A DNA stretch of 13,132 bases from JAJTHJ01 sp046316025 (GTDB taxonomy: Bacteria; Pseudomonadota; Gammaproteobacteria; Burkholderiales; Burkholderiaceae_F), in NCBI GenBank assembly GCA_046316025.1, contig JBKCXU010000006.1:1-13132 (forward strand), read 5' to 3'. The position numbers and the translations under genes were made by a program. Below are positions 1-6,984 of this stretch, in pieces. The notes beneath the pieces were generated by a model. The model was given only the letters and a program-made list of their open reading frames with translations. It was not told where the DNA came from and did no database searches. Every line of letters begins with the position of its first letter. The first letter of the stretch is position 1.

Positions 1-1078
1 GGCTGGTGCGGCTCGTGGCCGCAACCCGTCGAAAGAGACAACGGGCGCGCCCGCGGTCGGATGTGGCGAGCAAAAGCGGCACGCAGGACGCGCCCCGCTT
101 TCGCTTACCCACTTGACAGGAGTCGGCTAATGGGTGGCCCCATTCGTCGAGCGTGATGTACACCCCGTCGTAGGCAACCCAGGTCGCCGCGCAGGTCGGA
201 CGCCGAGTCGCCAGTTGCCCGCATTCGGTCGCACCGTAGATTTCGATCAGCGGCGCGCGCAGCCGTGTCTCGACGCGATGCGCCAGCGCAGCGTCCAGCG
301 GCGCGGTGGCCGACAGCACGAAATCCACCTCCGGCAAGTCGATCGGCGTGTCCAGCATCGTGCGCAGGTGAAATGGCGTCGAGACCAGCGCGCGCGGGCG
401 CGGCAGCGCCTGCAGTGCCGCCGCCACGTCCGCGGGGAACAGCGGTTGTCCGTCGCACAGCGCGCCGGCACCGGCCCAGGCGAGCAACACGGTCGACTCG
501 AAACCATAGCTGTGCTGCGCCGGCACCGTGCCCAACAGGGCGGCGGCCGGCAGCCCTTCTTCCCGCAGCCGTGCCGCCTGGCCGCTGCGGTTGCGCACCA
601 GACTGCCCCAGCGTTTGTCCTGCGCCTGCGGCCGCCCGGTCGTGCCCGAGGTGTACATGCGCAGCACCACCTGGTCGGCGGGCAGCGCCAAAGAGGTGGC
701 CGCCGCGGCGGGCGAAGCCAGCGCGGGCGGATCGATCCGCCAGAGCGGACCGGGCAGGTCGCCGCTGGAGTCCTGCGCGTCGAGCAGAAACAGCAGATCC
801 TCGTGCCCGGCAGCGAGATCGGCGAGCACGGCGGCGGTGCGGGCCGCGGGCAGCAGGGTCAGCACGCCACGCAGCGCGCAGGCCGCCACGCCCAGAGCAA
901 AGGAATAGCGGTCGCGGCATAGATTGACCGCGTGCCGCGCCGCGGGCAGGCGCGCGGCGAGCGTGGCAGCGGCGGCTTCGAATTCGTGTCCGGTTACCGC
1001 TCGGCCGCGACTCCAGGCAACCACCGCGCCGGCAGCAGCGGGATCCACCAGCGGCAGCAAGGCAGCCGGCACGGTCAT
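1..1078 (-). CDS. AMP-dependent acyl-CoA/ACP ligase, APE-cluster type, 3' end outside window (possibly disrupted)
   Basis: Adenylate-forming ligase that would activate an acyl or aryl acid with ATP and load it on CoA or a carrier protein. The reading frame starts at ATG 1078, overlapping the stop of the previous gene as ATGA, and stays open to the edge (about 359 codons). Seen: the phosphate-binding loop MYTSGTTGRP at residues 141-150 followed by QAQDKRW, and the adenylate-binding motif EIYGATECG near residues 279-287, then ATRR and W..YDGV. This loop with a downstream Lys is typical of ligases in aryl polyene clusters (ApeH-like). After about residue 310 (below position 150) family resemblance stops, codons lose their G/C third bases, and the expected hinge (GR..D....GKR) is absent. 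The gene may be broken there or continue unusually. The family call is firm; the substrate is unknown. Confidence 0.8.
   Translation of the reverse strand, partial: MTVPAALLPLVDPAAAGAVVAWSRGRAVTGHEFEAAAATLAARLPAARHAVNLCRDRYSFALGVAACALRGVLTLLPAARTAAVLADLAAGHEDLLFLLDAQDSSGDLPGPLWRIDPPALASPAAAATSLALPADQVVLRMYTSGTTGRPQAQDKRWGSLVRNRSGQAARLREEGLPAAALLGTVPAQHSYGFESTVLLAWAGAGALCDGQPLFPADVAAALQALPRPRALVSTPFHLRTMLDTPIDLPEVDFVLSATAPLDAALAHRVETRLRAPLIEIYGATECGQLATRRPTCAATWVAYDGVYITLDEWGHPLADSCQVGKRKRGASCVPLLLATSDRGRARCLFRRVAATSRTS
69..105. repeat. Imperfect hairpin inside the degenerate end of the ligase gene; possible IS end
   Basis: The arms 69-79 (agcaaaagcgg) and 95-105 (ccgctttcgct) pair at 10 of 11 positions around a 15-nt loop. 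Just outside, at 102-108 on the minus strand, reads GTAAGCG, which resembles the terminal bases I associate with IS66-family elements. Both lie where the ligase frame loses family similarity. This fits an insertion-sequence end entering from beyond the left edge, but no transposase is visible, so it is only a suggestion. Confidence 0.25.
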
Positions 1079-1716
1079 CGCGTCGGCGCTTCGGCGGGTA
1101 CGGTGCCAAACAGCGCGCGGAAGCCCCGAACCGTCTGTCCGATGCTGGCGCGATATCCGGCCGGTACGAACCAGCGGCGCAGCACGAACTCCAGCACGAA
1201 CATGGCGACCACCAGCGCCGGCGACAGCCACAGCGCGAACAGCCGCCAGCGCTCTGCTCCGCCCGACAGAAACAGAGCCAGCGCAAGCGCCGCGACCAAC
1301 ACGAAAAACAGGGTCCAGCCGGCGGTGACCCAGCGGCAGTAACGCTGGACCGCGGGCGGCAGGCCCGGCAGCACCGCAGCGGCCACCCGTGCCGCGATCG
1401 GCATGGCGCCGGGGCGCAGGCTTGATCCGAACCACAGTGCCAGTGCACCGTACGCCGTCAGGTGCTGCATCGCCCCGATCCACTCGGCCCGCTGCTGCGG
1501 CGCGCCGGGCAGCATCCAGGCTGCGCCGAACAGCAGCAACGCCGCACTGCGCCGCGGCCAACGCCAAGGGCCGCCCGGCAGGCCGAGCGCCAGCGCCACC
1601 GGCAGGCTGAGCAGCGCGGGCGCCCAGGCGGCGGCCAGCGGATCGCTCAACACCCGATGCGCGAGCCCGGTCCAGAGCAGCGCGCAGACCGCAGCCAGCA
1701 AGACGACGACCGGCAC
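1075..1716 (-). CDS. COG4648-type polytopic membrane protein of APE/fatty-acid cluster
   Basis: A 213-residue integral membrane protein with about five or six hydrophobic segments. Conserved-looking stretches are QHLTAYGALALWFGSSLRPG in the middle, the YCRWVTAGWTLFFVL segment, and the FVLRRWF..GYR tail. These match the COG4648 membrane protein that sits between the carrier protein and the ligase in aryl polyene clusters. Its molecular role is not established; an assembly or transfer function at the inner membrane is inference. I chose GTG at 1716 because GGTGAGG lies 5 nt upstream and the preceding in-frame codons overlap the carrier-protein gene. It starts 7 nt after the carrier-protein stop and its TGA overlaps the ligase ATG, so the three are translationally coupled. 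Confidence 0.8.
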   Translation of the reverse strand: MPVVVLLAAVCALLWTGLAHRVLSDPLAAAWAPALLSLPVALALGLPGGPWRWPRRSAALLLFGAAWMLPGAPQQRAEWIGAMQHLTAYGALALWFGSSLRPGAMPIAARVAAAVLPGLPPAVQRYCRWVTAGWTLFFVLVAALALALFLSGGAERWRLFALWLSPALVVAMFVLEFVLRRWFVPAGYRASIGQTVRGFRALFGTVPAEAPTR

Positions 1717-1723
1717 GGCGCCC

Positions 1724-2014
1724 TCACCGCGTGCGGTGCGCGGCGATGTGCTCGGCCAAGGCCCGCAGAGAGGAGAAGATCTGCGGGTTGCGCTCGTCGT
1801 TGGCGCGCAGCTCGAAGCCGTACTTGCGCGCCACGACCAGCGCCACCTCGAGGATGTCGATCGAGTCCAGACCGAGGCCATCGCCATAGAGCGGCGCCTC
1901 CGGATCGATCTGCGCCGGCGCGACGTCGAGGTTCAGTGCGGTGACGAGGTCCTGCGCGACTTCCGGCAGCAAGGCAGCAACGGCGGCGGCGTCCGCAACG
2001 GCAATCGAGGTCAT
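1724..2014 (-). CDS. Acyl carrier protein
   Basis: A 96-residue carrier protein. The 4'-phosphopantetheine attachment site is visible as GLGLDSIDILE, with Ser51 as the modified residue, followed by the acidic helix II and a third helix ending SSLRALAEHI. The length and the LGLDSID form match carrier proteins of aryl polyene and related type II synthases rather than the housekeeping AcpP, which usually reads DSLD. It is the first gene of a compact minus-strand set followed by a COG4648 membrane protein and an acyl ligase. Most APE clusters have two adjacent carrier-protein genes; only one is seen. The ATG at 2014 has no strong Shine-Dalgarno sequence, and no better in-frame start was seen. Confidence 0.88.
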   Translation of the reverse strand: MTSIAVADAAAVAALLPEVAQDLVTALNLDVAPAQIDPEAPLYGDGLGLDSIDILEVALVVARKYGFELRANDERNPQIFSSLRALAEHIAAHRTR

Positions 2015-2605
2015 GACGTGGAGTTTTCGCGCCGGGCGCGATGAAGAATTGGCAGGCGTGAGTTTAAAAGCAACCCAGCAACATGACAGCCTTTTCCAGC
2101 GGAGGGAAGAGCGTGAAGCGCGGGCGGCGGCGCCGGCAGGCGGTGACGGACGGAGCAATCGTTTCTTTCGGTCGCCCTCGCGCTGGGAAGACGTCGCTGG
2201 AGCCGCTCGCCGGCCTGCTTGCCGCCGCGAGGCTCCTACGGCGTGCACACAGTCTCGTCAAATTTACAAAAGACAAGTTTGCGCGCAGAACGATCCGCTC
2301 GCCGTCGCAACCCTGAACCGCGCCTGCCTCGACTTGCTCCGGCAGATCGAGCGCGCCGCCGGGGCGACTCAAGAGAAAAGCCCGCGGCCCGCGTGCGTCG
2401 GCGCCGCGCCCCCGTGCTCGCCACTCGATCGACAAAGAAAGGGGCGAACAACCCCGCTTGCACTGCCGCGCCTTACCCCGCCGATCGACGCTCTCCACCA
2501 CCGGTCACCCACCTCCGTCCAGGCTCATCCCCAGATTGGAGAGGAGCAGCGGCGCACCTATAATCCGCCGCCTTTTTGCCCTCACCCACCGCCGCGGAGC
2601 CCCCG
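2015..2605. other. Long divergent spacer, no supported gene
   Basis: 591 bp between the carrier-protein gene (minus) and the cytochrome gene (plus). Several open frames cross it, but all are Arg-rich, lack recognisable domains and overlap one another, so I read none as a gene. It holds the cytochrome promoter near 2536-2571. A minus-strand promoter for the ligase set must lie here; the only hint is a weak TAAACT-like -10 near 2063-2068 without a convincing -35. A locally A/T-richer patch lies at 2258-2281. Confidence 0.6.
2536..2564 (+). promoter_or_regulatory. Sigma70-like promoter for the cytochrome gene
   Basis: A perfect TATAAT at 2559-2564 with TTGGAG at 2536-2541 (three of six -35 bases) and a 17-bp spacer. 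Transcription would begin near 2571, giving a leader of about 35 nt before the ATG at 2606. A consensus -10 is striking in such GC-rich sequence. Confidence 0.6.
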
Positions 2606-3124
2606 ATGTCCGAGCAGCACGATTCGCCGATCAAGACGCCCCAGCAACTGGTTTGGATCGTGGTGCTGTCTTTCGTGGTGCCGATTTTCGTGATCGTGCT
2701 GCTGGTCAAGTACGTGGTCGGCGCGAAGGTGACCGGCGCCGGCGCCGATGCGATGACGCCCGAGGCGATTGCCGAGCGGCTGCGCCCGGTGGGCACGGTG
2801 ACGCTAGCCGGCGCCAGCGGCCCGCGCGCGCTGCAAAGCGGCGAGGCGGTCTACACGCTGGCCTGCACGGCCTGCCACGGCGCGGGCATCGCCGGCGCGC
2901 CCAAGACGGGCGATGCCGCCGCGTGGGCGCCGCGCATCAAGCTGGGCTACGACACGCTTGTCAAGCACGCGGTCGAGGGCTTCAAGGGCAGCGCCGGCGT
3001 GATGCCGGCCAAAGGCGGCAATGCCGACCTCGATCCAGTGGAAGTCGCGCGCGCGGTGGTGTACATGGTCAACAAGTCGGGCGGCAGCATGAAGGAACCG
3101 GAGGCTCCGGCGGCGGGGAAGTAA
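2606..3124 (+). CDS. Membrane-anchored monohaem cytochrome c (c5-like)
   Basis: A 172-residue electron carrier. Residues 14-36 are one uncleaved hydrophobic helix after a short polar N terminus, giving an inner-membrane anchor with the rest in the periplasm. The haem-binding CTACH is at 87-91, and GVMPAKGG places the likely axial Met at 133, as in class I c5-type cytochromes. The fold ends with a helix (VEVARAVVYMV) and a short Ala/Pro/Lys tail. An upstream TTG at 2576 would extend the frame, but ATG 2606 has GGAG 6 nt before it and lies at the right distance from the promoter. It probably passes electrons to a terminal oxidase or peroxidase; the partner is not visible. It is transcribed alone, with palindromic repeats immediately downstream. 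Confidence 0.9.
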   Translation: MSEQHDSPIKTPQQLVWIVVLSFVVPIFVIVLLVKYVVGAKVTGAGADAMTPEAIAERLRPVGTVTLAGASGPRALQSGEAVYTLACTACHGAGIAGAPKTGDAAAWAPRIKLGYDTLVKHAVEGFKGSAGVMPAKGGNADLDPVEVARAVVYMVNKSGGSMKEPEAPAAGK

Positions 3125-3125
3125 G

Positions 3126-3258
3126 TCCATTTCCACTTCATGACGCTACTTTCGTCGTTCCCGCGGGAGCGGGAACCCAGCGGGCCCCTCGACCAAAGCT
3201 GGATTCCCGCTTGCGCGGGAATGACGTGCCTTGGTGATCCGATTCAAGTGGAAATGGA
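3126..3258. repeat. Nested inverted repeat with two dRS3-like palindromes
   Basis: An outer perfect 13-bp inverted repeat (tccatttccactt at 3126-3138, aagtggaaatgga at 3246-3258) encloses two palindromes in opposite orientation: 3153-3180 (gttcccgc..gcgggaac) and 3199-3226 (attcccgc..gcgggaat). Each palindrome has the ATTCCC-N8-GGGAAT layout of dispersed proteobacterial elements such as neisserial dRS3. The element begins 2 nt after the cytochrome stop and could also act as its transcript end, though there is no T-run. Confidence 0.65.
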
Positions 3259-3306
3259 ATAAGTCCCGCGCCTACGCGGACGATTGTCCGGACGCACAGG
3301 CTCTCG

Positions 3307-3469
3307 CCCTTACCCCCGGCCACTCTCCCGCTGATGCCGGCGAGGGGAGCAACAAACCCTCTCCCCCCGGGGCGGAGGCGGGGTTTCGCAAAGCGCAGGC
3401 TTTGCGCCGCCGCAGCGACGCGCGCCTGCCAGCGCGCGGCTACGGCACGCGCGAAGCGCCGGGTGAGGG
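3307..3469. repeat. GC-rich palindromic intergenic element
   Basis: A gene-free stretch bounded by imperfect terminal inverted repeats, ccttaccc-type at 3307-3315 and gggtgaggg at 3461-3469 (8 of 9 positions match). Inside are an 8-bp hairpin (cgcaaagc 3387-3394 with gctttgcg 3399-3406), a CCCCGGGG core near 3363-3372, and CTCTCCC/GGGGAG runs. The pattern resembles dispersed repeats common in betaproteobacterial spacers. The remaining bases to 3538 show nothing further. Confidence 0.45.
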
Positions 3470-3538
3470 AAGGCTCCCACCTACACGAGCGGCTGCGCAA
3501 CAAGTCGACAACACCGAGCGCGGCGCCGACGCACCCGC

Positions 3539-5569
3539 TCAAATCTCCAGCGGATCGACGTCGATGTGCCACCGCGGCCGCGGGCGGCGGGACTGCACCA
3601 GGGTGCGCACTTCCGGCAGCCAGCGCGCGAGCGACTGCTGTAGCGCGCTGCGCGACGCCGCCTCCACCAGCAACTGCGCGCGATATACGCCGGCCAGTTG
3701 CGCCAGCGGCATCGGCACGGGGTCGTAACGGCGCATGCGCGCCTCCGGCGCCAGCGTGCGCGCGGCAGCGAGGAACTCCAGCGCCTGCGCCATGCCCTTG
3801 TCTTCCACGGTGAGCAGCGCCTGCGCCATGTAGGGCGGCAGGCGCGCGGCGCGGCGCTCCTGAAGCTGCGCTTGGGCAAACCCTTCGTAGTCGTAGCGGG
3901 CCAGCGCGGCAAAGAGCGGGTGCGCGGGATAGCGCGTCTGCACCAGCACGCGGCTCGCCAAGCCGCTACGGCCGGCACGGCCCGCCACCTGCACCAGCGT
4001 GGCAAAGAGATGCTCCGGCGCGCGAAAGTCGTGCGCCACCAGCCGCGCATCCGCCCCCAGCACCACCACCAGCGACACGCGGCGAAAGTCGTGCCCCTTG
4101 GTGATCATTTGCGTGCCGACGAGGATGTCCACGTCGCCAGCGTGCACGGCGCCAAAGGCCTGCTCCATCTCGCCCTTGCGGCGCACGCTGTCGCGGTCGA
4201 TGCGGGCGATGCGCGCGCCGGGCACGGCGTCGGCCAGCGCTTCTTCGATCCGCTGCGTGCCCTGGCCCACGGCCTGCACGTCCTGGTTGCCGCAGGTGGG
4301 GCAGGCGCGCGGGATGCGCTGCTGCCAGCCGCAGTGATGGCAGCGCAGCGTGCCGTCGGTTTTGTGAAACGCCGCAAACACCGCGCAGCGGCCGCAGGTG
4401 GAGACCCAGCCGCAGGCATCGCAGGCCACTACCGGCGCGTAGCCGCGGCGGTTGAGAAAGACCAGCGCCTGCTCGCCGCGGGCGACGGTTTCGGCCAGCG
4501 CGGCGCGCACTTCGGCGGCCAGCCCCAGCGGCGGGCGCGTGCCCTTGATGTTCACGCAGGCGACCTCGGGCCAGACCGGCAGCTCACCGGCGGCGGCGCG
4601 CTGCGGCAGGCGCAGCACGTGATACTTGCCGGCCTGGGCGTTGGCCCAGCTCTCCAGCGACGGCGTGGCCGAGCCCAGCACGACCGGCACGCCGGCCATC
4701 TGCGCGCGCTTGATGGCCAGGTCGCGCGCGGAGTAGCGCGGCCCCTCGCCGGACTTGAAGGAGTGGTCATGTTCTTCGTCGACAGCAATCGTCGCCAGGT
4801 GCGGCAGCGAGGCAAACACCGCCAGCCGCGTGCCGACCACGATGCGCGCGCGCCCTTCGTGCGCGGCGAGCCAGCCTGCGGTGCGCTCGCCCGCGGCGAG
4901 CCCGCTGTGCAGGCTCACCACCCGCTCGTGCGGGAAGCGCGCCTGCACGCGCGCCAGCAACTGCGGTGTCAAGCCGATCTCCGGCACCAGCAGCAACGCC
5001 TGCGCCTGCGGATCGGCGGCAAGGTGCTGCGCTATCGCCTCCAGATACACCTCGGTCTTGCCGGAGCCGGTCACGCCAAAGAGCAGATGGCAGGCAAAGC
5101 CGCGCGCGGCCGTAATGGCTTGCACGGCGGCGGCTTGCTCTGCGTTGAGTGCGAACGGCGCGCGCGCCGGCTGCGCGCGCGCTGCCGGCGCCTTGCGCAG
5201 CTGCGCGAGCGCGGCGCCAAAGCGCGGGCCGGGCGGCTTGCGCAGCGTGGGCGGCAACGCCGGCACGGCCAGCTCGCCCCAGGCGTGCTGGTAGTAGTCG
5301 GCGGCAAAGCGGGTGAGTTCGAGCCAGTGCGCAGCGAGCGGCGCGATGTCCGCGCAGACATGCCCGATGGGGCGCAGCTTGTCGTGCGGCACGGCGCTGT
5401 CGGCCGCGTGGCCTGCGACGATGCCCACCACGCGGCGCGTGCCGAGCGGCACTACGCAGAGGCTGCCGACCGGCGCAGCGGCTTCATCGGCGCTCGACGT
5501 TTCGGGCGCGAGATAGTCGAGCGTTTGCGCAATCGGCGTATCGACGATGACCCGCACGATCGCGCACAT
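3539..5569 (-). CDS. priA: Primosomal protein N' (PriA), replication restart helicase
   Basis: A 676-residue superfamily 2 DNA helicase that recognises stalled forks and D-loops and reloads DnaB. The N-terminal DNA-binding domain begins VRVIVDTPIAQTLDYL. Walker A GVTGSGKT is at 165-172, the Walker B DEEH at 264-267, and the GSATPS motif III at 299-304. Eight zinc-binding Cys are all present (383, 386, 392, 395, 410, 413, 423, 426) between the two helicase lobes. The second lobe carries TQMITKGHDF and QVAGRAGR. It is somewhat shorter than E. coli PriA but complete. The ATG at 5569 is preceded by a GGAA about 8 nt upstream; an ATG at 5576 is out of frame. It lies alone on its strand, downstream of hemE after a 318-bp spacer with DnaA-box sequences. 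Confidence 0.97.
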   Translation of the reverse strand: MCAIVRVIVDTPIAQTLDYLAPETSSADEAAAPVGSLCVVPLGTRRVVGIVAGHAADSAVPHDKLRPIGHVCADIAPLAAHWLELTRFAADYYQHAWGELAVPALPPTLRKPPGPRFGAALAQLRKAPAARAQPARAPFALNAEQAAAVQAITAARGFACHLLFGVTGSGKTEVYLEAIAQHLAADPQAQALLLVPEIGLTPQLLARVQARFPHERVVSLHSGLAAGERTAGWLAAHEGRARIVVGTRLAVFASLPHLATIAVDEEHDHSFKSGEGPRYSARDLAIKRAQMAGVPVVLGSATPSLESWANAQAGKYHVLRLPQRAAAGELPVWPEVACVNIKGTRPPLGLAAEVRAALAETVARGEQALVFLNRRGYAPVVACDACGWVSTCGRCAVFAAFHKTDGTLRCHHCGWQQRIPRACPTCGNQDVQAVGQGTQRIEEALADAVPGARIARIDRDSVRRKGEMEQAFGAVHAGDVDILVGTQMITKGHDFRRVSLVVVLGADARLVAHDFRAPEHLFATLVQVAGRAGRSGLASRVLVQTRYPAHPLFAALARYDYEGFAQAQLQERRAARLPPYMAQALLTVEDKGMAQALEFLAAARTLAPEARMRRYDPVPMPLAQLAGVYRAQLLVEAASRSALQQSLARWLPEVRTLVQSRRPRPRWHIDVDPLEI

Positions 5570-5656
5570 TTTTCATTCCGCAATCGGTTTGACGATCACT
5601 CGAAATTGCGCGGGTAAGGCCCTGATTTTTCTGACAGCGTGCCGACCCGAATCCCC

Positions 5657-5677
5657 TGTGGATAACTTTGTGGACAA
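5657..5677 (-). promoter_or_regulatory. Tandem DnaA boxes
   Basis: TGTGGATAA at 5657-5665 is the exact complement of the strong box TTATCCACA. TGTGGACAA at 5669-5677 is a one-mismatch copy in the same orientation, starting 12 bp later. This pairing resembles DnaA box pairs in replication origins. Confidence 0.55.
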
Positions 5678-5844
5678 AGGCGTCCGGTTGGCCGCAGATC
5701 GTTGCGGGGCGCGGGTCTCGGCGGAGTCGATGACCAAAGCGTTACGGGCTGATTCTATGTAAATCAGTGGCTTAGAGAGATTTTCCGCCATTGGCGGGCG
5801 ATTTCTGCCCGCAAACCCGCGCCGTTGCTTGAGACACGCGGTTT

Positions 5845-5853
5845 TGTGAATAA
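5845..5853 (-). promoter_or_regulatory. DnaA box
   Basis: TGTGAATAA at 5845-5853 complements TTATTCACA and so fits the TTATNCACA consensus. It has the same orientation as the pair at 5657-5677 and lies 35 bp past the hemE stop. Confidence 0.45.
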
Positions 5854-5887
5854 GTCAAGCCTTGCACAGCGGCGGATTTGCGCCGGA

Positions 5888-6970
5888 TCATCCGCGCAAC
5901 GTACGGCTGTGCCGGTGCACTTCGTCGACCAAAATGGCTGCCGACTCGGGCGGCGTGTGCTGCGAAATTCCGTGCCCGAGGTTGAACACGTGCCCACCCC
6001 AGCGGCCGTCTGCGCGGCGCGGGTTGCCAAAGCTGTCGAGCACGCGCGCGGCCGCGGCGCGGAGCAGGCGCTCACCTGCAAAGAGCGCCATCGGGTCGAG
6101 GTTGCCTTGCAGCGCGCAGCGGTCGTCGATGCGCCGGCGCGCCTGGCCCAGATTGACGGTCCAGTCCACGCCGATGGCGTCGGCACCGATGGCGGCGATC
6201 TCCTCCAGCCACAGCCCGCCGCCTTTGGTGAAAACGATCGCCGGCACGCGCTCGCGGTCGTGCTCGAGCTTCAGGTCGGCGACCACGGCGCGCATGTAGG
6301 CGAGCGAGAACTCCTGGTAAGCACCGTCGGCCAGCGCGCCGCCCCAGGAGTCGAACACCATCACCGCCTGCGCGCCGGCGCGGATTTGCGCGTTCAGGTA
6401 GTCGGCCACCGCGCGGGCGTTGACGGCCAGGATCCGGTGCAGCAGTTCGGGCCGGCCGTAGAGCATCGACTTGATCAGCCGGAAGTCGTCGGAGCCGCTG
6501 CCTTCGATCATGTAGCAGGCGAGCGTGAAGGGGCTGCCGGAAAAGCCGATCAGCGGAATGCGGTTGGCGAGCGCGCGGCGGATCTCGCGCACCGCATCCA
6601 TCACGTAGCCGAGAGACAACTCGGGGTCCGGCGCGGCGAGCTTGGCGACGTCGGCCTCGGTGCGGATCGGGCGCTCGAACTTCGGCCCTTCGCCCTCGGC
6701 AAAGTAAAGGCCCAGGCCCATCGCATCGGGCACGGTCAGGATGTCGGAAAAGAGAATCGCCGCGTCGAGCGGATAGCGGTCCACCGGTTGCAGCGTGACC
6801 TCGGTGGCGTACGCGGGCGACTTGGCCACCCCCAGAAAACTGCCGGCGCGCTTGCGCGTGGCGTTGTACTCGGGCAAGTAGCGGCCCGCTTGACGCATCA
6901 ACCAGACGGGGGTGTACTCGGTCGGCTCGCGCAACAACGCGCGCAGCAGGGTGTCGTTGGCGGGGCGCAC
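5888..6970 (-). CDS. hemE: Uroporphyrinogen decarboxylase
   Basis: A 360-residue cytosolic enzyme that removes four carboxyl groups from uroporphyrinogen III to give coproporphyrinogen III in haem synthesis (EC 4.1.1.37). Seen: the signature RQAGRYLPEY at 26-35, the FSDILTVPDAMG stretch with the catalytic-site Asp, the second signature GFSGSPFTLACYMIEG, the substrate-pocket FDSWGG, and the C-terminal NLGHGI. Length matches the family. The frame stays open far upstream, but that extension is low-complexity and antisense to the neighbouring gene. GTG at 6970 gives the usual N terminus RPANDTLLRALLREP. No clear Shine-Dalgarno sequence precedes it. It diverges from the DUF167 gene with only 14 bp between starts, so its promoter must lie inside that gene. 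Confidence 0.95.
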   Translation of the reverse strand: MRPANDTLLRALLREPTEYTPVWLMRQAGRYLPEYNATRKRAGSFLGVAKSPAYATEVTLQPVDRYPLDAAILFSDILTVPDAMGLGLYFAEGEGPKFERPIRTEADVAKLAAPDPELSLGYVMDAVREIRRALANRIPLIGFSGSPFTLACYMIEGSGSDDFRLIKSMLYGRPELLHRILAVNARAVADYLNAQIRAGAQAVMVFDSWGGALADGAYQEFSLAYMRAVVADLKLEHDRERVPAIVFTKGGGLWLEEIAAIGADAIGVDWTVNLGQARRRIDDRCALQGNLDPMALFAGERLLRAAAARVLDSFGNPRRADGRWGGHVFNLGHGISQHTPPESAAILVDEVHRHSRTLRG

Positions 6971-6984
6971 GGTCGGCAGCAGCG

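Larger units (their letters stand above)
5570..5887. other. priA-hemE spacer with DnaA-box cluster
   Basis: 318 bp of lower GC than the surroundings. It holds two consensus DnaA boxes and one near-match (listed separately), a 6-bp hairpin ctgatt/aatcag (5749-5754 with 5762-5767), a gcgggc/gcccgc hairpin (5794-5799 with 5807-5812), and several GATC sites. The hairpins could end hemE transcription, but none has a clear T-run. A 72-codon minus-strand frame (5573-5791) has codon use unlike real genes here and is not called. Confidence 0.5.

Noticed and set aside
105..1448. 447-codon minus-strand open frame
   Set aside because: It is the ligase gene read one frame off: Arg/Ala-rich, without motifs, while the SGTTG loop and YGATE motif lie in the frame starting at 1078.
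2083..2316. 77-codon plus-strand frame in the divergent spacer
   Set aside because: No ribosome site, domain or promoter; basic low-complexity composition is typical of GC-rich noncoding DNA.
3698..5617. 639-codon plus-strand open frame
   Set aside because: Antisense shadow of priA, which has all helicase motifs and zinc cysteines; the shadow is His/Arg-rich with no domain.
5573..5791. 72-codon minus-strand frame just upstream of priA
   Set aside because: Codon use lacks the G/C third-base bias of genes here, no family is recognised, and the DnaA boxes lie within it.
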